Of a stretch of DNA of 64,000 bases, positions 52,460 to 60,282 are shown in pieces. The stretch is from DASXYG01 sp036502625 (GTDB lineage Bacteria; Actinomycetota; Actinomycetes; Streptosporangiales; Streptosporangiaceae). Below the pieces are notes generated by a model that made no database searches, had not been told where the DNA came from, and saw nothing but the letters and a program-made list of their open reading frames with translations. The position numbers were made by a program, and so were the translations under genes. Where the stretch lies: NCBI GenBank assembly GCA_036502625.1, contig DASXYG010000081.1, positions 1-64,000 on the forward strand, in the 5' to 3' direction. Every line of letters starts with the position of its first letter. The first letter of the stretch is position 1.

Positions 52460-54319
52460 TCAAATGACGCGGCGGGTGTCATCCGGGAGGCGGGCCGTGA
52501 CGCCCGCGGCGTCCAGGTGTTCGAGGAGCGGTACGGCTACGCGGCGGGTGGTGCCGAGTGCCTTGCGGGCGTCGCTGAGGGTGAACGGCTGGGGGAGGGC
52601 GGCCAGGACGGGGCGGGCGCGGTCGACGGCGTCGGGGGCCAGCACGATGCCGTCGGCGATCTTGAGGAGGCGGCCGGCGCGGACGGCGGCGGCCAGTTCG
52701 CGGGGGCCGAGGCCGAGGTGGGCGAGGGCGTTCGCGTCGGGGGCGGCGAACGGCTTGGCGCGCAGGTCCGTGAGGATCGCCTCTACGGCGCGGGTGACCT
52801 GCGGCGGGAGCTGGTTGTCGGTGCCCGGGGATACGATCCTGCCGTCCGCGGCGGACAGTCCGGCGCGGCGTATGACGGCGGCGAGGAGCGCGCGGTCGGA
52901 GAGTCCGAGCGCGCGCAGGGCGACATCTGCCGGTAGGCCCGGCTCCAGCTTGTGTTCGCGCGCCCAGTCGCGGGTGGCCTCCCGCAGGCGCGCGGGCAGC
53001 GCCGCCCAGAGCTCGGGGTCGGCGTGCCAGTCGCCGGCGACCGGCTTGCCCGGCGCGGGCAGCCCGAGCGCGCGCAGGTCGCCCGTCCGTACGAACCCCA
53101 TCCGCCGCAGCTTGACCACGGCCGCGTCCTCCGGCCTGGCGACCAGCCCGAGCTCGGCGGCCCGCTCCCGTCCGGCACCGCGCCGCCGCAGCTCAGGCGG
53201 TGCGGGATCGACCACGATCGCGGCCGCCGCGATGAGATGCCGCCCCGGATCCCGAAGCAGCAGCCGGTCGCCATACCGCAACGGCAACGCCCGCGCCAGC
53301 CGCAACCGCACGACCCGCCCCCCAAGCGGCCGCACCCGCGCGGCCACCGCCGCCGCCCCCACATGCACCGTCAACTCTTCAGCGAGGTCCACCACGTCAT
53401 CACCCGCCACACCGGAGCCCGCCACACCGGAGCCCGCCGCGCCCGAGCCCGCCGCGTCGGGAGGCCCCGCCCCGGGAACCCCCGCGCCGAGCCGCCCCGG
53501 GCCGGGGAGAACGCAGTCGACCTGGTCCGTCGTACGCCACACATCGCGGGCGAGCAGGGCGTCGCCGCGGCGCGGGCGGTCGGCGCCGCGGAGGTTGACG
53601 GCGACCCGGGCCACCCCCGTCACCTCGTCGGCCGCCTCCTCGAGGGTCTGCAACCCCCGTACGCGCACCTCGCGTCCGGTGGAGGCGAGGGTCAGCCGGT
53701 CGCCGGTGCGAATGCGCCCGGCGGGCAGCGTCCCGGTCACGACCAGGCCCGCCCCGCCGATGGTGAACGAGCGGTCGAGCCAGAGCCGTACATCGGATTC
53801 CGGATCGGGCACGGGCATGCCCGCCACGAGCGTGGCGAGTGCCGCACGCAGCTCCGCGAGGCCCGCGCCGGTGACGCCGCTGACCTCGGCGTACGGCACC
53901 ACCCCGAGCGACGTCTCCGCGATGCGCGCCAGCGCGTCACGCCGCGCGGGCTCCGGGTCCGCCAGATCGCTGCGCGTGACCGCCAGCAGTCCATGCGTGA
54001 CCCCGAGCGCGTCCACCGCCGCCAGATGCTCGGCGGACTGCGGCATCCACCCCTCGTCGGCGGCCACCACAAACAGGACGGCGGGCACCGGACCCATCCC
54101 CGAGAGCATATTTGGGACGAACCGCTCATGCCCCGGCACGTCCACGAAGGCGACCCGCAAATTGCCGGGCAGCGCCATCCACGCGAACCCGAGATCGATG
54201 GTCAGCCCGCGCCGCCGCTCCTCGGCCCACCGGTCGGTCTCCCGCCCGGTGAGCGCCCGTACGAGGGTCGACTTCCCATGATCGACATGCCCGGCCGTAG
54301 CCACCACCTGCGTCGTCAC
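52460..54319 (-). CDS. selB: Selenocysteine-specific translation elongation factor SelB
   Basis: A 619-residue GTPase that delivers Sec-tRNA-Sec to UGA codons on the ribosome. G1 GHVDHGKST, G2/DTx region GLTIDLGF, G3 DVPGHERF, G4 TRSD, all in EF-Tu-like domain I; then beta-barrel domains II/III (RSFTIGGAGLVVTGTL), and C-terminal winged helices (LRRMGFVRTGDLRALGLP, ...ARKALGTTRRVAVPLLEHLDAAGVT) that bind the SECIS hairpin. GTG start overlaps the selA stop (GTGA), so SelA and SelB are co-translated. A short 15-bp repeat lies inside the gene. Confidence 0.95.
   Translation of the reverse strand: MTTQVVATAGHVDHGKSTLVRALTGRETDRWAEERRRGLTIDLGFAWMALPGNLRVAFVDVPGHERFVPNMLSGMGPVPAVLFVVAADEGWMPQSAEHLAAVDALGVTHGLLAVTRSDLADPEPARRDALARIAETSLGVVPYAEVSGVTGAGLAELRAALATLVAGMPVPDPESDVRLWLDRSFTIGGAGLVVTGTLPAGRIRTGDRLTLASTGREVRVRGLQTLEEAADEVTGVARVAVNLRGADRPRRGDALLARDVWRTTDQVDCVLPGPGRLGAGVPGAGPPDAAGSGAAGSGVAGSGVAGDDVVDLAEELTVHVGAAAVAARVRPLGGRVVRLRLARALPLRYGDRLLLRDPGRHLIAAAAIVVDPAPPELRRRGAGRERAAELGLVARPEDAAVVKLRRMGFVRTGDLRALGLPAPGKPVAGDWHADPELWAALPARLREATRDWAREHKLEPGLPADVALRALGLSDRALLAAVIRRAGLSAADGRIVSPGTDNQLPPQVTRAVEAILTDLRAKPFAAPDANALAHLGLGPRELAAAVRAGRLLKIADGIVLAPDAVDRARPVLAALPQPFTLSDARKALGTTRRVAVPLLEHLDAAGVTARLPDDTRRVI
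53406..53465. repeat. 15-bp tandem repeat inside selB
   Basis: Three and a half copies of GCCACACCGGAGCCC (the first two identical, the others diverged), encoding repeated Gly-Ser-Gly-Val-Ala on the minus strand in a loop between the beta-barrel domains. It keeps the frame. Confidence 0.8.
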
Positions 54320-55629
54320 GGCGCCCCCGCCGCGACCGCGCGTACGGCACCCGCCACCGCCGCGTCGTCCACCGGATCGACCGCCCGCAGGTCGAGAAGG
54401 CACCGCCCGCGCTCGACCCGCCCCACCACCGGCGGGTCACCGCGCCGCAGCGCCGCGGCGTACCCCTCCGGCAGCGCGACGGCGACGCTCGCGATCTCCA
54501 CCCCGGGCGCCCCGCCCCCGCCCACCGCCGCCACCGAGTCGACGACCTCGGCCGCCACCGGCGCGTCGCCCGTCGCCAGCGCCGTGACCAGCGCGTCCGC
54601 GCGTCGCCGCAGCTCGTCCGTGCGCACCTCGAGGAACCGCCGTACGGGCGGGGCCGGACCCCGCAGCGTCGCCTCGAGCGCCGCGAGCGTCAGCTTGTCC
54701 ACCCGGAGCGCGCGCGCCGTGGGATGCCGCCGCAACGCCTCGACCAGCGGCGCGGCCCCGAGGATCAGCCCCGCCTGCGGCCCCCCGAGCAGCTTGTCGC
54801 CGCTCGCCGTGACCAGCGCCGCCCCGGCCCGCAACGCGGTCGCGGCGTCGGGCTCGTCCGGCAGCGCTGGATGCGGTTCCAGCAGCCCCGACCCGATGTC
54901 GGCCACCACCGGCACATCCCCCACGCCGTCCACGATCTCCCCGACCCCCGGCGCCGACGTGAACCCCGTGACCAGGAAGTTCGACGGATGAACCTTGAGC
55001 ACGAACCCCGTATCAGGCCCGACGGCCTCGGCATAGTCGCGTACGTGCACCCGGTTCGTCGCCCCCACCTCGACGAGCCGCGCGCCACACCCGTCCAGCA
55101 GCTCCGGAATGCGGAACCCGTCGCCGATCTCGACGAGCTCGCCCCGCGCGATGACGATCTCCCGCCCGCGCGCCAGCGCCAGCGCGCACAACGCCAGCGC
55201 GGCCGCGTTGTTGTTCACGACGTGGACGTCCCCCGCGTCCGGCACCGCGGCGCGCAACGCGTCGAGCGCCCCGCGCCCCCGCCGCGCCCGTACGCCCCCC
55301 ACCAGGTCGAACTCGACATCGGTGGTCCCCGCCACGCCGTCCACGGCCGCCCGCGCCGCCGCCGACAACGGCGCGCGCCCGAGATTGGTGTGCACGAGCA
55401 CCCCGGTCGCGTTGACGACCCCGCGCATCGACGTCAGCAGCGACGGCAGCGCCCCCACGGCGGCGTCGGCCACGTCCTCCGCCCCGATCTCCCCGGACCG
55501 GGCCCGCCGCTGCGCGTCGTGCACGGCATCCTTGACGGCCCCGCGCCCGAGCACCGCGGCCGCCCGCACCAGCCGGGCATCGGCCAGCAGCGCGTCCGTA
55601 CGCGGAATCGCCCGCCGCGGATCACCCAT
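54316..55629 (-). CDS. selA: L-seryl-tRNA(Sec) selenium transferase SelA
   Basis: A 437-residue PLP enzyme that converts seryl-tRNA-Sec to selenocysteyl-tRNA-Sec with selenophosphate. Motifs: NATGVLVHTNLGRAPLS, VEFDLVGGVRARRG, VVNNNAAAL, ATNRVHVRDY, VKVHPSNF-type strand (LKVHPSNFLVTGF), DIGSGLLEPH, and the PLP-binding SGDKLLGGPQAG with Lys at about residue 279. ATG at 55629; upstream frame is open but unrelated. Its stop overlaps the selB start. First gene of selA-selB. Confidence 0.95.
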   Translation of the reverse strand: MGDPRRAIPRTDALLADARLVRAAAVLGRGAVKDAVHDAQRRARSGEIGAEDVADAAVGALPSLLTSMRGVVNATGVLVHTNLGRAPLSAAARAAVDGVAGTTDVEFDLVGGVRARRGRGALDALRAAVPDAGDVHVVNNNAAALALCALALARGREIVIARGELVEIGDGFRIPELLDGCGARLVEVGATNRVHVRDYAEAVGPDTGFVLKVHPSNFLVTGFTSAPGVGEIVDGVGDVPVVADIGSGLLEPHPALPDEPDAATALRAGAALVTASGDKLLGGPQAGLILGAAPLVEALRRHPTARALRVDKLTLAALEATLRGPAPPVRRFLEVRTDELRRRADALVTALATGDAPVAAEVVDSVAAVGGGGAPGVEIASVAVALPEGYAAALRRGDPPVVGRVERGRCLLDLRAVDPVDDAAVAGAVRAVAAGAP

Positions 55630-55769
55630 GACCGACCTCCATCCGGCGAAGCCCACAGCGGCGCCCCGTTCCGAGACGCCCGCAAGCCCGATTCTCCACC
55701 GCCGGCGGCCCCGGCGCGGTGGCCACGCGTCCCGCGTGTCCGACCGGAGGCGCCGCGTGCCGCCAGACT

Positions 55770-55912
55770 GTACGCACGCGGAAGCAGTACCACTTCTGGC
55801 CGGCGGCCTCGATCGCCGAGGTCGACACGGTGTACTGGTTCGACGGCGGCGCGTCACGACCCCACTGGAACCGGACTACCGCGACTGCCGGCCGGAGGAC
55901 CTGCCGTACTGA
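55770..55912 (+). pseudogene. Decayed remnant of an RTRKQYHFW-type gene
   Basis: Frame 1 reads RTRKQYHFWPAASIAEVDTVYWFDGG and a second frame ends EPDYRDCRPEDLPY before TGA. From memory, an actinobacterial family of about 130 residues starts RTRKQYHFW, has IAEVDTVYWFDG in the middle and ends with a similar acidic PEDLPY tail. Here the stretch between FWP and SIAEV and that between DGG and EPDY are missing, and the frame shifts. The tail overlaps the end of the AraC gene. No usable start codon precedes it. Confidence 0.5.
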
Positions 55913-56808
55913 GCGGCCGCGGCGGGTGTCCCGCGGGTGGGCCACGCGATGTCGTCGATCGTCAGGAACGGCTCGGCGGCCACGTTCGCCGGGGTCACGC
56001 CCGCGAACGCCATGACGTCCCGGTGCAGGTGCGACTGGTCGGTGTAGCCGCCGTCGGCCGCGACCCGAGCGGCGTTCTGCCCGGCGACCAGGCGGTGGGC
56101 GGCGTGGTCGAAGCGGACCAGTTTGGCGGCGCGCTTGGGCGGCAGGCCGATCTGCGCGTGGAACCGCGACCACAGGCGCTTACGGCTCCACCCGAGCTCG
56201 GCCGCCAGGTGGTCGATGCGTACGAGCCCCTGGCTGGCGACCATCTGGTGCCACGCCCAGGCCACCTCCGGGTCGACGAGCGGCCCGCCGCCGTTGCTGC
56301 GCGCGATCATGCCGCGGCGCGCGAGCCCGGCGCGACGGGCGAGCATGGCGTCGACCCACGCGAACCGCTCCTCCCAGGAGCCTGCCTCGCTCATCCGCTC
56401 CGCGATCAGCCCCGCCTCGTGCCCCCACAGGTCGTCGAGGGGGACCACGCCGCCGTCGAGCTCGGACGGCCGCACACCCAGCACGGCCCCCGCGACCACC
56501 GGCGGCAGCCGCACTTGCAGGCACGCGAAGTCCTCAACCCGCCGCAGCCGAACCGCCCCGAACCCGAGCCCCAGCCCGGCGACGAGGCTGCCGGTATGCA
56601 CCCGCCCCGCGGCGTCATCCACGGCGAGCGATCCGGTCCCGAACACCAGCCCCAGCGTCACGGCCGGGTGCGGAATCAACCGCAGCGGAAGCGGCGTCCG
56701 ATGCCGATCACTGAACCCGGCCATCGTGACCCCAGCCACCCGACTACCCCAGGCCGGCCGCGACACGTCCCAAACCGATTCATCATCCCCGGCCCCACTC
56801 CGCCGCAT
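55876..56808 (-). CDS. AraC-family transcriptional regulator
   Basis: A 310-residue regulator. The C-terminal third has the double HTH: LVRIDHLAAELGWSRKRLWSRFHAQIGLPPKRAAKLVRFDHA and AARVAADGGYTDQSHLHRDVMAFAGVTP. The N-terminal 180 residues are a sensory domain of the type found in AraC proteins with DUF6597-like ends (SLVAGLGLGFGAVRL, LPPVVAGAVLGVRPSELDGGVVPLDDLWG). ATG at 56808. It diverges from the alpha/beta hydrolase gene; a degenerate tandem repeat lies in between. Confidence 0.87.
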   Translation of the reverse strand: MRRSGAGDDESVWDVSRPAWGSRVAGVTMAGFSDRHRTPLPLRLIPHPAVTLGLVFGTGSLAVDDAAGRVHTGSLVAGLGLGFGAVRLRRVEDFACLQVRLPPVVAGAVLGVRPSELDGGVVPLDDLWGHEAGLIAERMSEAGSWEERFAWVDAMLARRAGLARRGMIARSNGGGPLVDPEVAWAWHQMVASQGLVRIDHLAAELGWSRKRLWSRFHAQIGLPPKRAAKLVRFDHAAHRLVAGQNAARVAADGGYTDQSHLHRDVMAFAGVTPANVAAEPFLTIDDIAWPTRGTPAAAAQYGRSSGRQSR

Positions 56809-56847
56809 CCCCCCATGCTAAGCGCGCCCGGCTTCCCGACTCATTCA

Positions 56848-57015
56848 CCCACCGGCCGGGCAGACCCACGCGAACACCCGCCCGTCAGCCGCACCTGGCC
56901 ATACGGAACGCTCGCCCGTCACCGGACCTGGCCGTACGGAACATCCGCCTGCCGGGCAGACCCGGCAATGCAGAACTCCCGCTTGTCAGCCGGGCTCGAC
57001 CGTACGGAACATTCG
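56848..57015. repeat. Degenerate 34-bp tandem repeat (five units)
   Basis: Units at 56848-56880, 56881-56914, 56915-56947, 56948-56981 and 56982-57015, each 33-34 bases and ending GAAC-N2-(C/T)CG. Units 2, 3 and 5 share the core (A/G)TACGGAAC; units 1 and 4 share GCCGGGCAGACCC. It fills most of the promoter region between the AraC and hydrolase genes. Confidence 0.7.
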
Positions 57016-57054
57016 TCCAATCCCATTCGCACGCCATCAGCCGACAGTGGCCTC

Positions 57055-57897
57055 ATGACAATTCCCGACGCCCAGCGCCCCGAGCAGAGCACCCCCATGG
57101 CCACCGAGGACCTCACCCTGCCGCTGGACGGCGGCGCCATCCACATCAGCCAGGACGGCCCGAGAGACGCCCCCGCCCTCCTGCTCATCCACGGATCGGC
57201 CTCCTCGACCCGCTCATGGGACGCCCTGGTCCCGCTGCTGACCGAGTCCCACCGCCTCATCCGCATCGACCTGCTGGGCCATGGCGAATCGGCCAAGCCC
57301 TCCAACGGCGACTACGCAATCCCCACCCAGGCCCACCGAGCAGGAGTGATCCTCGACCGCCTAGGCATCACGAAGGCAATCGTGGTCGCCCACTCCTCCG
57401 GCGGCCTAACCGCCACCGCCCTAGCCGAGCACCGCCCCGACCTGGTGAAGGCCCTATCCCTGATCAACACCGGCCCCCGAATGGAGGCCGTCATCCCCCA
57501 AGACCTCTCCATAACCCCAGAACAATGGCCCCACCTAACAGACACCCAACTCCGCGAAGCCGCCAGCACAGCCTTCACCCGCCCCGGCTACGACCCCCCA
57601 CAATTCATCCTGGACGACATCCGCAAAATGACCTTCCACACCTTCACCACAACAATGCACGAGTCCGCCAAGTACCTATCCGATAATCCAATCCCACCCC
57701 GCCTGTCCTCCCTATCCCTCCCATTGCAAGTAATCTTCGGCGAATCCGACCGCAGATGGAACTCCTCCCATGCCACCGAGTACCAAGCAGTCCCAAACAC
57801 CCACCTCAACCTCCTCCCCGGCATAGGCCACACCCCCATCCTGGAGTCCCCACCCGAAACAGCCGCCCTATTGCTGGCCTTCACCACAAGCCTCTAA
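57055..57897 (+). CDS. Alpha/beta hydrolase
   Basis: A 280-residue cytoplasmic hydrolase: oxyanion region LLIHGSASSTRSWD, nucleophile elbow VVAHSSGGLTATALA (Ser in HSSGG), acid residue near FGESDRRW and catalytic His in LPGIGHTPILESP. Substrate unknown. ATG at 57055; an in-frame ATG at 57097 is possible. Codon use is unusual for the window: C and A dominate third positions (many CTA, CCA, ACA, ATA) and G is scarce, most strongly in the last 400 bases, unlike its neighbours. It lies next to the decayed element at tRNA-Sec. Confidence 0.87.
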   Translation: MTIPDAQRPEQSTPMATEDLTLPLDGGAIHISQDGPRDAPALLLIHGSASSTRSWDALVPLLTESHRLIRIDLLGHGESAKPSNGDYAIPTQAHRAGVILDRLGITKAIVVAHSSGGLTATALAEHRPDLVKALSLINTGPRMEAVIPQDLSITPEQWPHLTDTQLREAASTAFTRPGYDPPQFILDDIRKMTFHTFTTTMHESAKYLSDNPIPPRLSSLSLPLQVIFGESDRRWNSSHATEYQAVPNTHLNLLPGIGHTPILESPPETAALLLAFTTSL

Positions 57898-58017
57898 ACC
57901 ACCACGCAACCAAAAGAGCCGTCCCAGTCGGTACGTCCCCGGAGAGAATCCGTCCGCGTCGATAATCACTAGCCACGCGCCGAACAGCCCATACAATCCC
58001 GACAAGACGGCTCGTAT

Positions 58018-58063
58018 GTGGCCCAGGGGACGGGAACAGAACCCGCAGGGAACGGTTGCCGCC
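58018..58063 (-). other. Degenerate copy of the tRNA-Sec 3' half (left att remnant)
   Basis: Aligns with 59388-59434 (CCA end, acceptor strand, T arm and variable arm of tRNA-Sec) with about 37 identities over 46 bases. The best block is AGGGA(A)CGGTTGCCGCC. Similarity stops abruptly on the anticodon side. Confidence 0.6.
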
Positions 58064-58186
58064 GACGGCGTGCGCAGTGGGAGCAGACGCCGGAGCTAAC
58101 GAGTGTCTGCGGCACCCGAACATTGGTCACTGCCGATGCCGGGCTGGTCCGTTCCGACGCGGCCAGGCAAGGTCTGTTTGGCCCTC

Positions 58187-58575
58187 GGGTTGACGATGTC
58201 CGGGAGAAAGGCCACCGCGAACACGTACCGCCGGAAGCGGGCCATGTTCTCCAACGCGCTCCAGTACGGCGTGGACCTGAAGGGGAGCTAGGAGAACCCG
58301 CTGAGCCGGATCCAGGCGAAGAGTAGAGGAGGCCGAAAATATCATCGGTGACGCGCGTCGACCGGCGAACGCTGGTGAGCTTTCGCAAGGGCAGAGCTGG
58401 TCGCTGCGGTGTCGTAGGCGGGCCGTACGCAGGGCCGAGTATGCGGGCGCCGTTCCGGTGCACGTATTACGGGACGCGGGGCCTGAAGCATCGCGACGCC
58501 AACGAGACCCGGACAGTCTCTGCCCCGCCGGTGCTCGCGCATCGTGTGAGAGCACGTGGCGATGTTCGGAGAGGT
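58187..58575 (+). pseudogene. Tyrosine recombinase (phage-type integrase) relic
   Basis: Pieces of the actinobacterial integrase core are readable in two frames: SGRKATANTYRRKRAMFSNA and LQYGVDLK, a TAG, then ENPLSRIQ (58187-58320); after a frameshift VDRRTLVSFRKGRAG, APFRCTYYG and RGLKHRDANETRTV with PPVLAHRVRARG (58348-58575). These match the order RKR...NAL-Y...NPL-R, VDRR, F-C-YY and RGLKHR...R-VP-PP of intact enzymes. The catalytic region around the first Arg box and the C-terminal HxxR...Y part are missing. Confidence 0.65.
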
Positions 58576-58581
58576 GCCAGT

Positions 58582-59088
58582 CTAATGTTGGAGGCGCCAC
58601 AGATGCTGGGCCGAGCGTGCCTTGGCTGGGGGACACTGCCGGACTAGGTGGTAAAGGTTCTCGAAGTAGACTTGCCAGCGCTGAACGTCATATGAGCCGC
58701 CTCGTTTTTCTCGCTCAGCCGTAACGAGTGGAAGCATTTTCTCCCATACGCCCAGTACCGAGCCGCCCAGATAGCCGGATACTGGCTCGATGTCGACTAC
58801 TCCGTGCGTTACGAGTGCGCCCAGGTTGTCGTAGAACCATGCTAAATCTCGGATGAGAACTTGCTTTTCGACGGGGAGCGCGTCCAGTCCGACGGACAGA
58901 TCGTATTTCGAGAGGTCATGGTAGACGAACTCGCGTGCCTCCGCTAAGCGCTTGTTCCTGTGCTCACCGAACAGCTCGATAAGAACTGGGACAGAGTTCG
59001 AGTGTCGAGCAATGATGAGGGCCCTCCAACCAAGGAGTGCTGATGTTGTCACTGCAACGACCGAAATGACTACGGCAGCGAATTCCAT
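58582..59088 (-). CDS. Hypothetical membrane-anchored protein (element cargo)
   Basis: A 168-residue protein with one N-terminal transmembrane segment (FAAVVISVVAVTTSALLGW, residues ~3-21) followed by a helical cytoplasmic domain: RHSNSVPVLIELFGEHRNKRLAEAREFVYHDL, FYDNLGALVTHGVVDIEPVSGYLGGSVLGVWEKM, YFENLYHLVRQ. The layout resembles DUF4760-type proteins found in actinobacterial mobile DNA. GC content is visibly lower than the surroundings (many A/T third positions), consistent with acquired DNA. Function unknown. Confidence 0.75.
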   Translation of the reverse strand: MEFAAVVISVVAVTTSALLGWRALIIARHSNSVPVLIELFGEHRNKRLAEAREFVYHDLSKYDLSVGLDALPVEKQVLIRDLAWFYDNLGALVTHGVVDIEPVSGYLGGSVLGVWEKMLPLVTAEREKRGGSYDVQRWQVYFENLYHLVRQCPPAKARSAQHLWRLQH

Positions 59089-59388
59089 GCCAGCCTCGAA
59101 TCATGATCGTCCCGGGCGTCCTCGCATCTCCGGACTCTAAGCCGTGCGGGGGTGGGGCTCGGCCTCCACGATAGAACGGCGTAGCCCCCGACTGCGGTCC
59201 AGGCCGCGTCGTTTACGCGTGGGTCATTCGTGCGGGGTTGACCTGTGTGGACGGCGCGGAGTCCATTCCCGGAATCTCCCCGGACCGGCCGCATGCAGCC
59301 GCTTCTCGTGGCGTCTGGCTGCGTTTGGTGATCAGCTGCCGACGGTAGGAGAGACTGCGTCATCCCTGGTCAAGGCCCGAATTGCAGG
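59089..59388. other. Non-coding interval between cargo gene and tRNA-Sec
   Basis: About 300 bases with no convincing gene. Short open frames exist on both strands but none has a ribosome site or recognisable protein. Probably decayed element DNA. No terminator hairpin for tRNA-Sec is evident. Confidence 0.5.
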
Positions 59389-59483
59389 TGGCGGAGGCGG
59401 ATGGGAATCGAACCCACCAGGGACGGTTGCCGCCCCTCTACGGTTTTGAAGACCGTGCCGGTCACCAGGCCGGAAACGCCTCC
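59389..59483 (-). tRNA. selC: tRNA-Sec (anticodon TCA)
   Basis: A 95-nt tRNA, longer than other tRNAs. Reading 5' to 3' on the minus strand: acceptor GGAGGCG, a long D arm (CCGGCCTGGTGACCGG), anticodon stem-loop GGTCTTCAAAACC with TCA, a long variable arm (GAGGGGCGGCAACCGTCCCT), T arm GGGTTCGATTCCC, CGCCTCC and encoded GCCA. It decodes UGA for the Sec residue of FdhA together with SelA, SelB and SelD. Confidence 0.95.
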
Positions 59484-59524
59484 ACTGGGCCTGCGGGTCA
59501 AGTTTCGCAGATCTCGGGGGGTCG

Positions 59525-60211
59525 TTAGGCGATGGTGAAGCCGCCGTCTACGGGGAGGACCGTGCCGGTTACGTACGGGGCTTCGATCAGGTAGTGGATG
59601 GCGGTTGCGATGTCCTTCGGGTGGCCGATTCGTTTGACGGGGAGGGACTCGGCGGCCGTTGCGAACTGGGCCTGGCGCTGGTCTTCGGGGAGGAAGGACC
59701 ACCAGGGGGTGTCGATGGCGCCGGGGGAGACCGCGTTCACGCGGACCGGGGCCAGCTCGGCGGCCAGGGGGGACACGATGCGTTCGATGGCGCCGTTGAC
59801 CGCGGCCAGGGCGACGGTGCCGGGGAGGGCCGAGCGGGCGGTGGACGCCGAGATCATCGTGATCGAGCCGGTGACCTGGGCTTGCTGGATGGCCGCCAGG
59901 TACGGGAAGAGCTTGCCGTTGAACGCCTCTCGTACGTCGTCGATCTTGACATCATTGATGGGACCGAGGCCTGCGGGGCCGGGGCTGAAGGCGAGGACCA
60001 GGTGGTCGAACGGGCCGGTACGGGCGAAGAAGTCGGCTACGGCGGGGGCGGACGCGCCGTCGACCTGCTCGGCGGCGGTGACGTGCTCCTTCGCGGCCGC
60101 CAGCTTCTCCGGGTCGCGGCCGGTGACGATCACCTCGGCGCCCTGGCCGGCCAGCAGCTCGGCGGTGGCCAGGCCGATTCCGGACGTACCACCCATGATC
60201 ACAACGCGCAT
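59525..60211 (-). CDS. SDR-family oxidoreductase lacking the usual Tyr-Lys pair
   Basis: A 228-residue Rossmann protein: cofactor motif VVIMGGTSGIGLATAELL, VTGRDPEKL (NADP-type Arg), ISASTARS, VNAVSPGAIDTPWW, and VTGTVLPVDGGFTIA at the end. The normal YxxxK active site reads L-AAV-N (VALAAVNGAIE), so both catalytic residues are replaced; similar SDRs exist in actinobacteria and may act differently or be regulatory. ATG at 60211 has GGAGGCG upstream. Divergent from tetR, with two palindromic operators between them. Confidence 0.87.
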   Translation of the reverse strand: MRVVIMGGTSGIGLATAELLAGQGAEVIVTGRDPEKLAAAKEHVTAAEQVDGASAPAVADFFARTGPFDHLVLAFSPGPAGLGPINDVKIDDVREAFNGKLFPYLAAIQQAQVTGSITMISASTARSALPGTVALAAVNGAIERIVSPLAAELAPVRVNAVSPGAIDTPWWSFLPEDQRQAQFATAAESLPVKRIGHPKDIATAIHYLIEAPYVTGTVLPVDGGFTIA

Positions 60212-60229
60212 CGCGCGCCTCCTATTCCT

Positions 60230-60271
60230 AGACACTGTGTCTCGATACTAAAACAAGACACGGTGTCTTGT
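60230..60271. promoter_or_regulatory. Twin palindromic TetR operators
   Basis: AGACAC-T-GTGTCT (60230-60242) and ACAAGACAC-G-GTGTCTTGT (60253-60271) are both perfect palindromes with the same GACAC-N-GTGTC core, centres 26 bases apart, in the short gap between the divergent SDR and TetR genes. Confidence 0.85.
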
Positions 60272-60282
60272 AAATTGGCCCC

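Larger units (their letters stand above)
58016..59389. mobile_element. Remnant of an integrative element inserted at tRNA-Sec
   Basis: Bounded on the right by the 3' end of tRNA-Sec and on the left by a degenerate same-orientation copy of its 3' half (58018-58063). Inside are a frameshifted tyrosine-integrase relic next to the left end and one hypothetical gene with lower GC than the window. This is the arrangement left by tRNA-targeting actinobacterial elements, here reduced to about 1.4 kb. Confidence 0.6.

Noticed and set aside
58103..58291. Short open frame of 62 codons as an intact small gene
   Set aside because: Only its second half resembles integrase sequence, which continues beyond the stop, so it is better read as part of the pseudogene.
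58348..58647. Open frame of 99 codons as an independent gene
   Set aside because: Its VDRR and RGLKHR segments belong to the same integrase relic, and it has no ribosome site or fold of its own.
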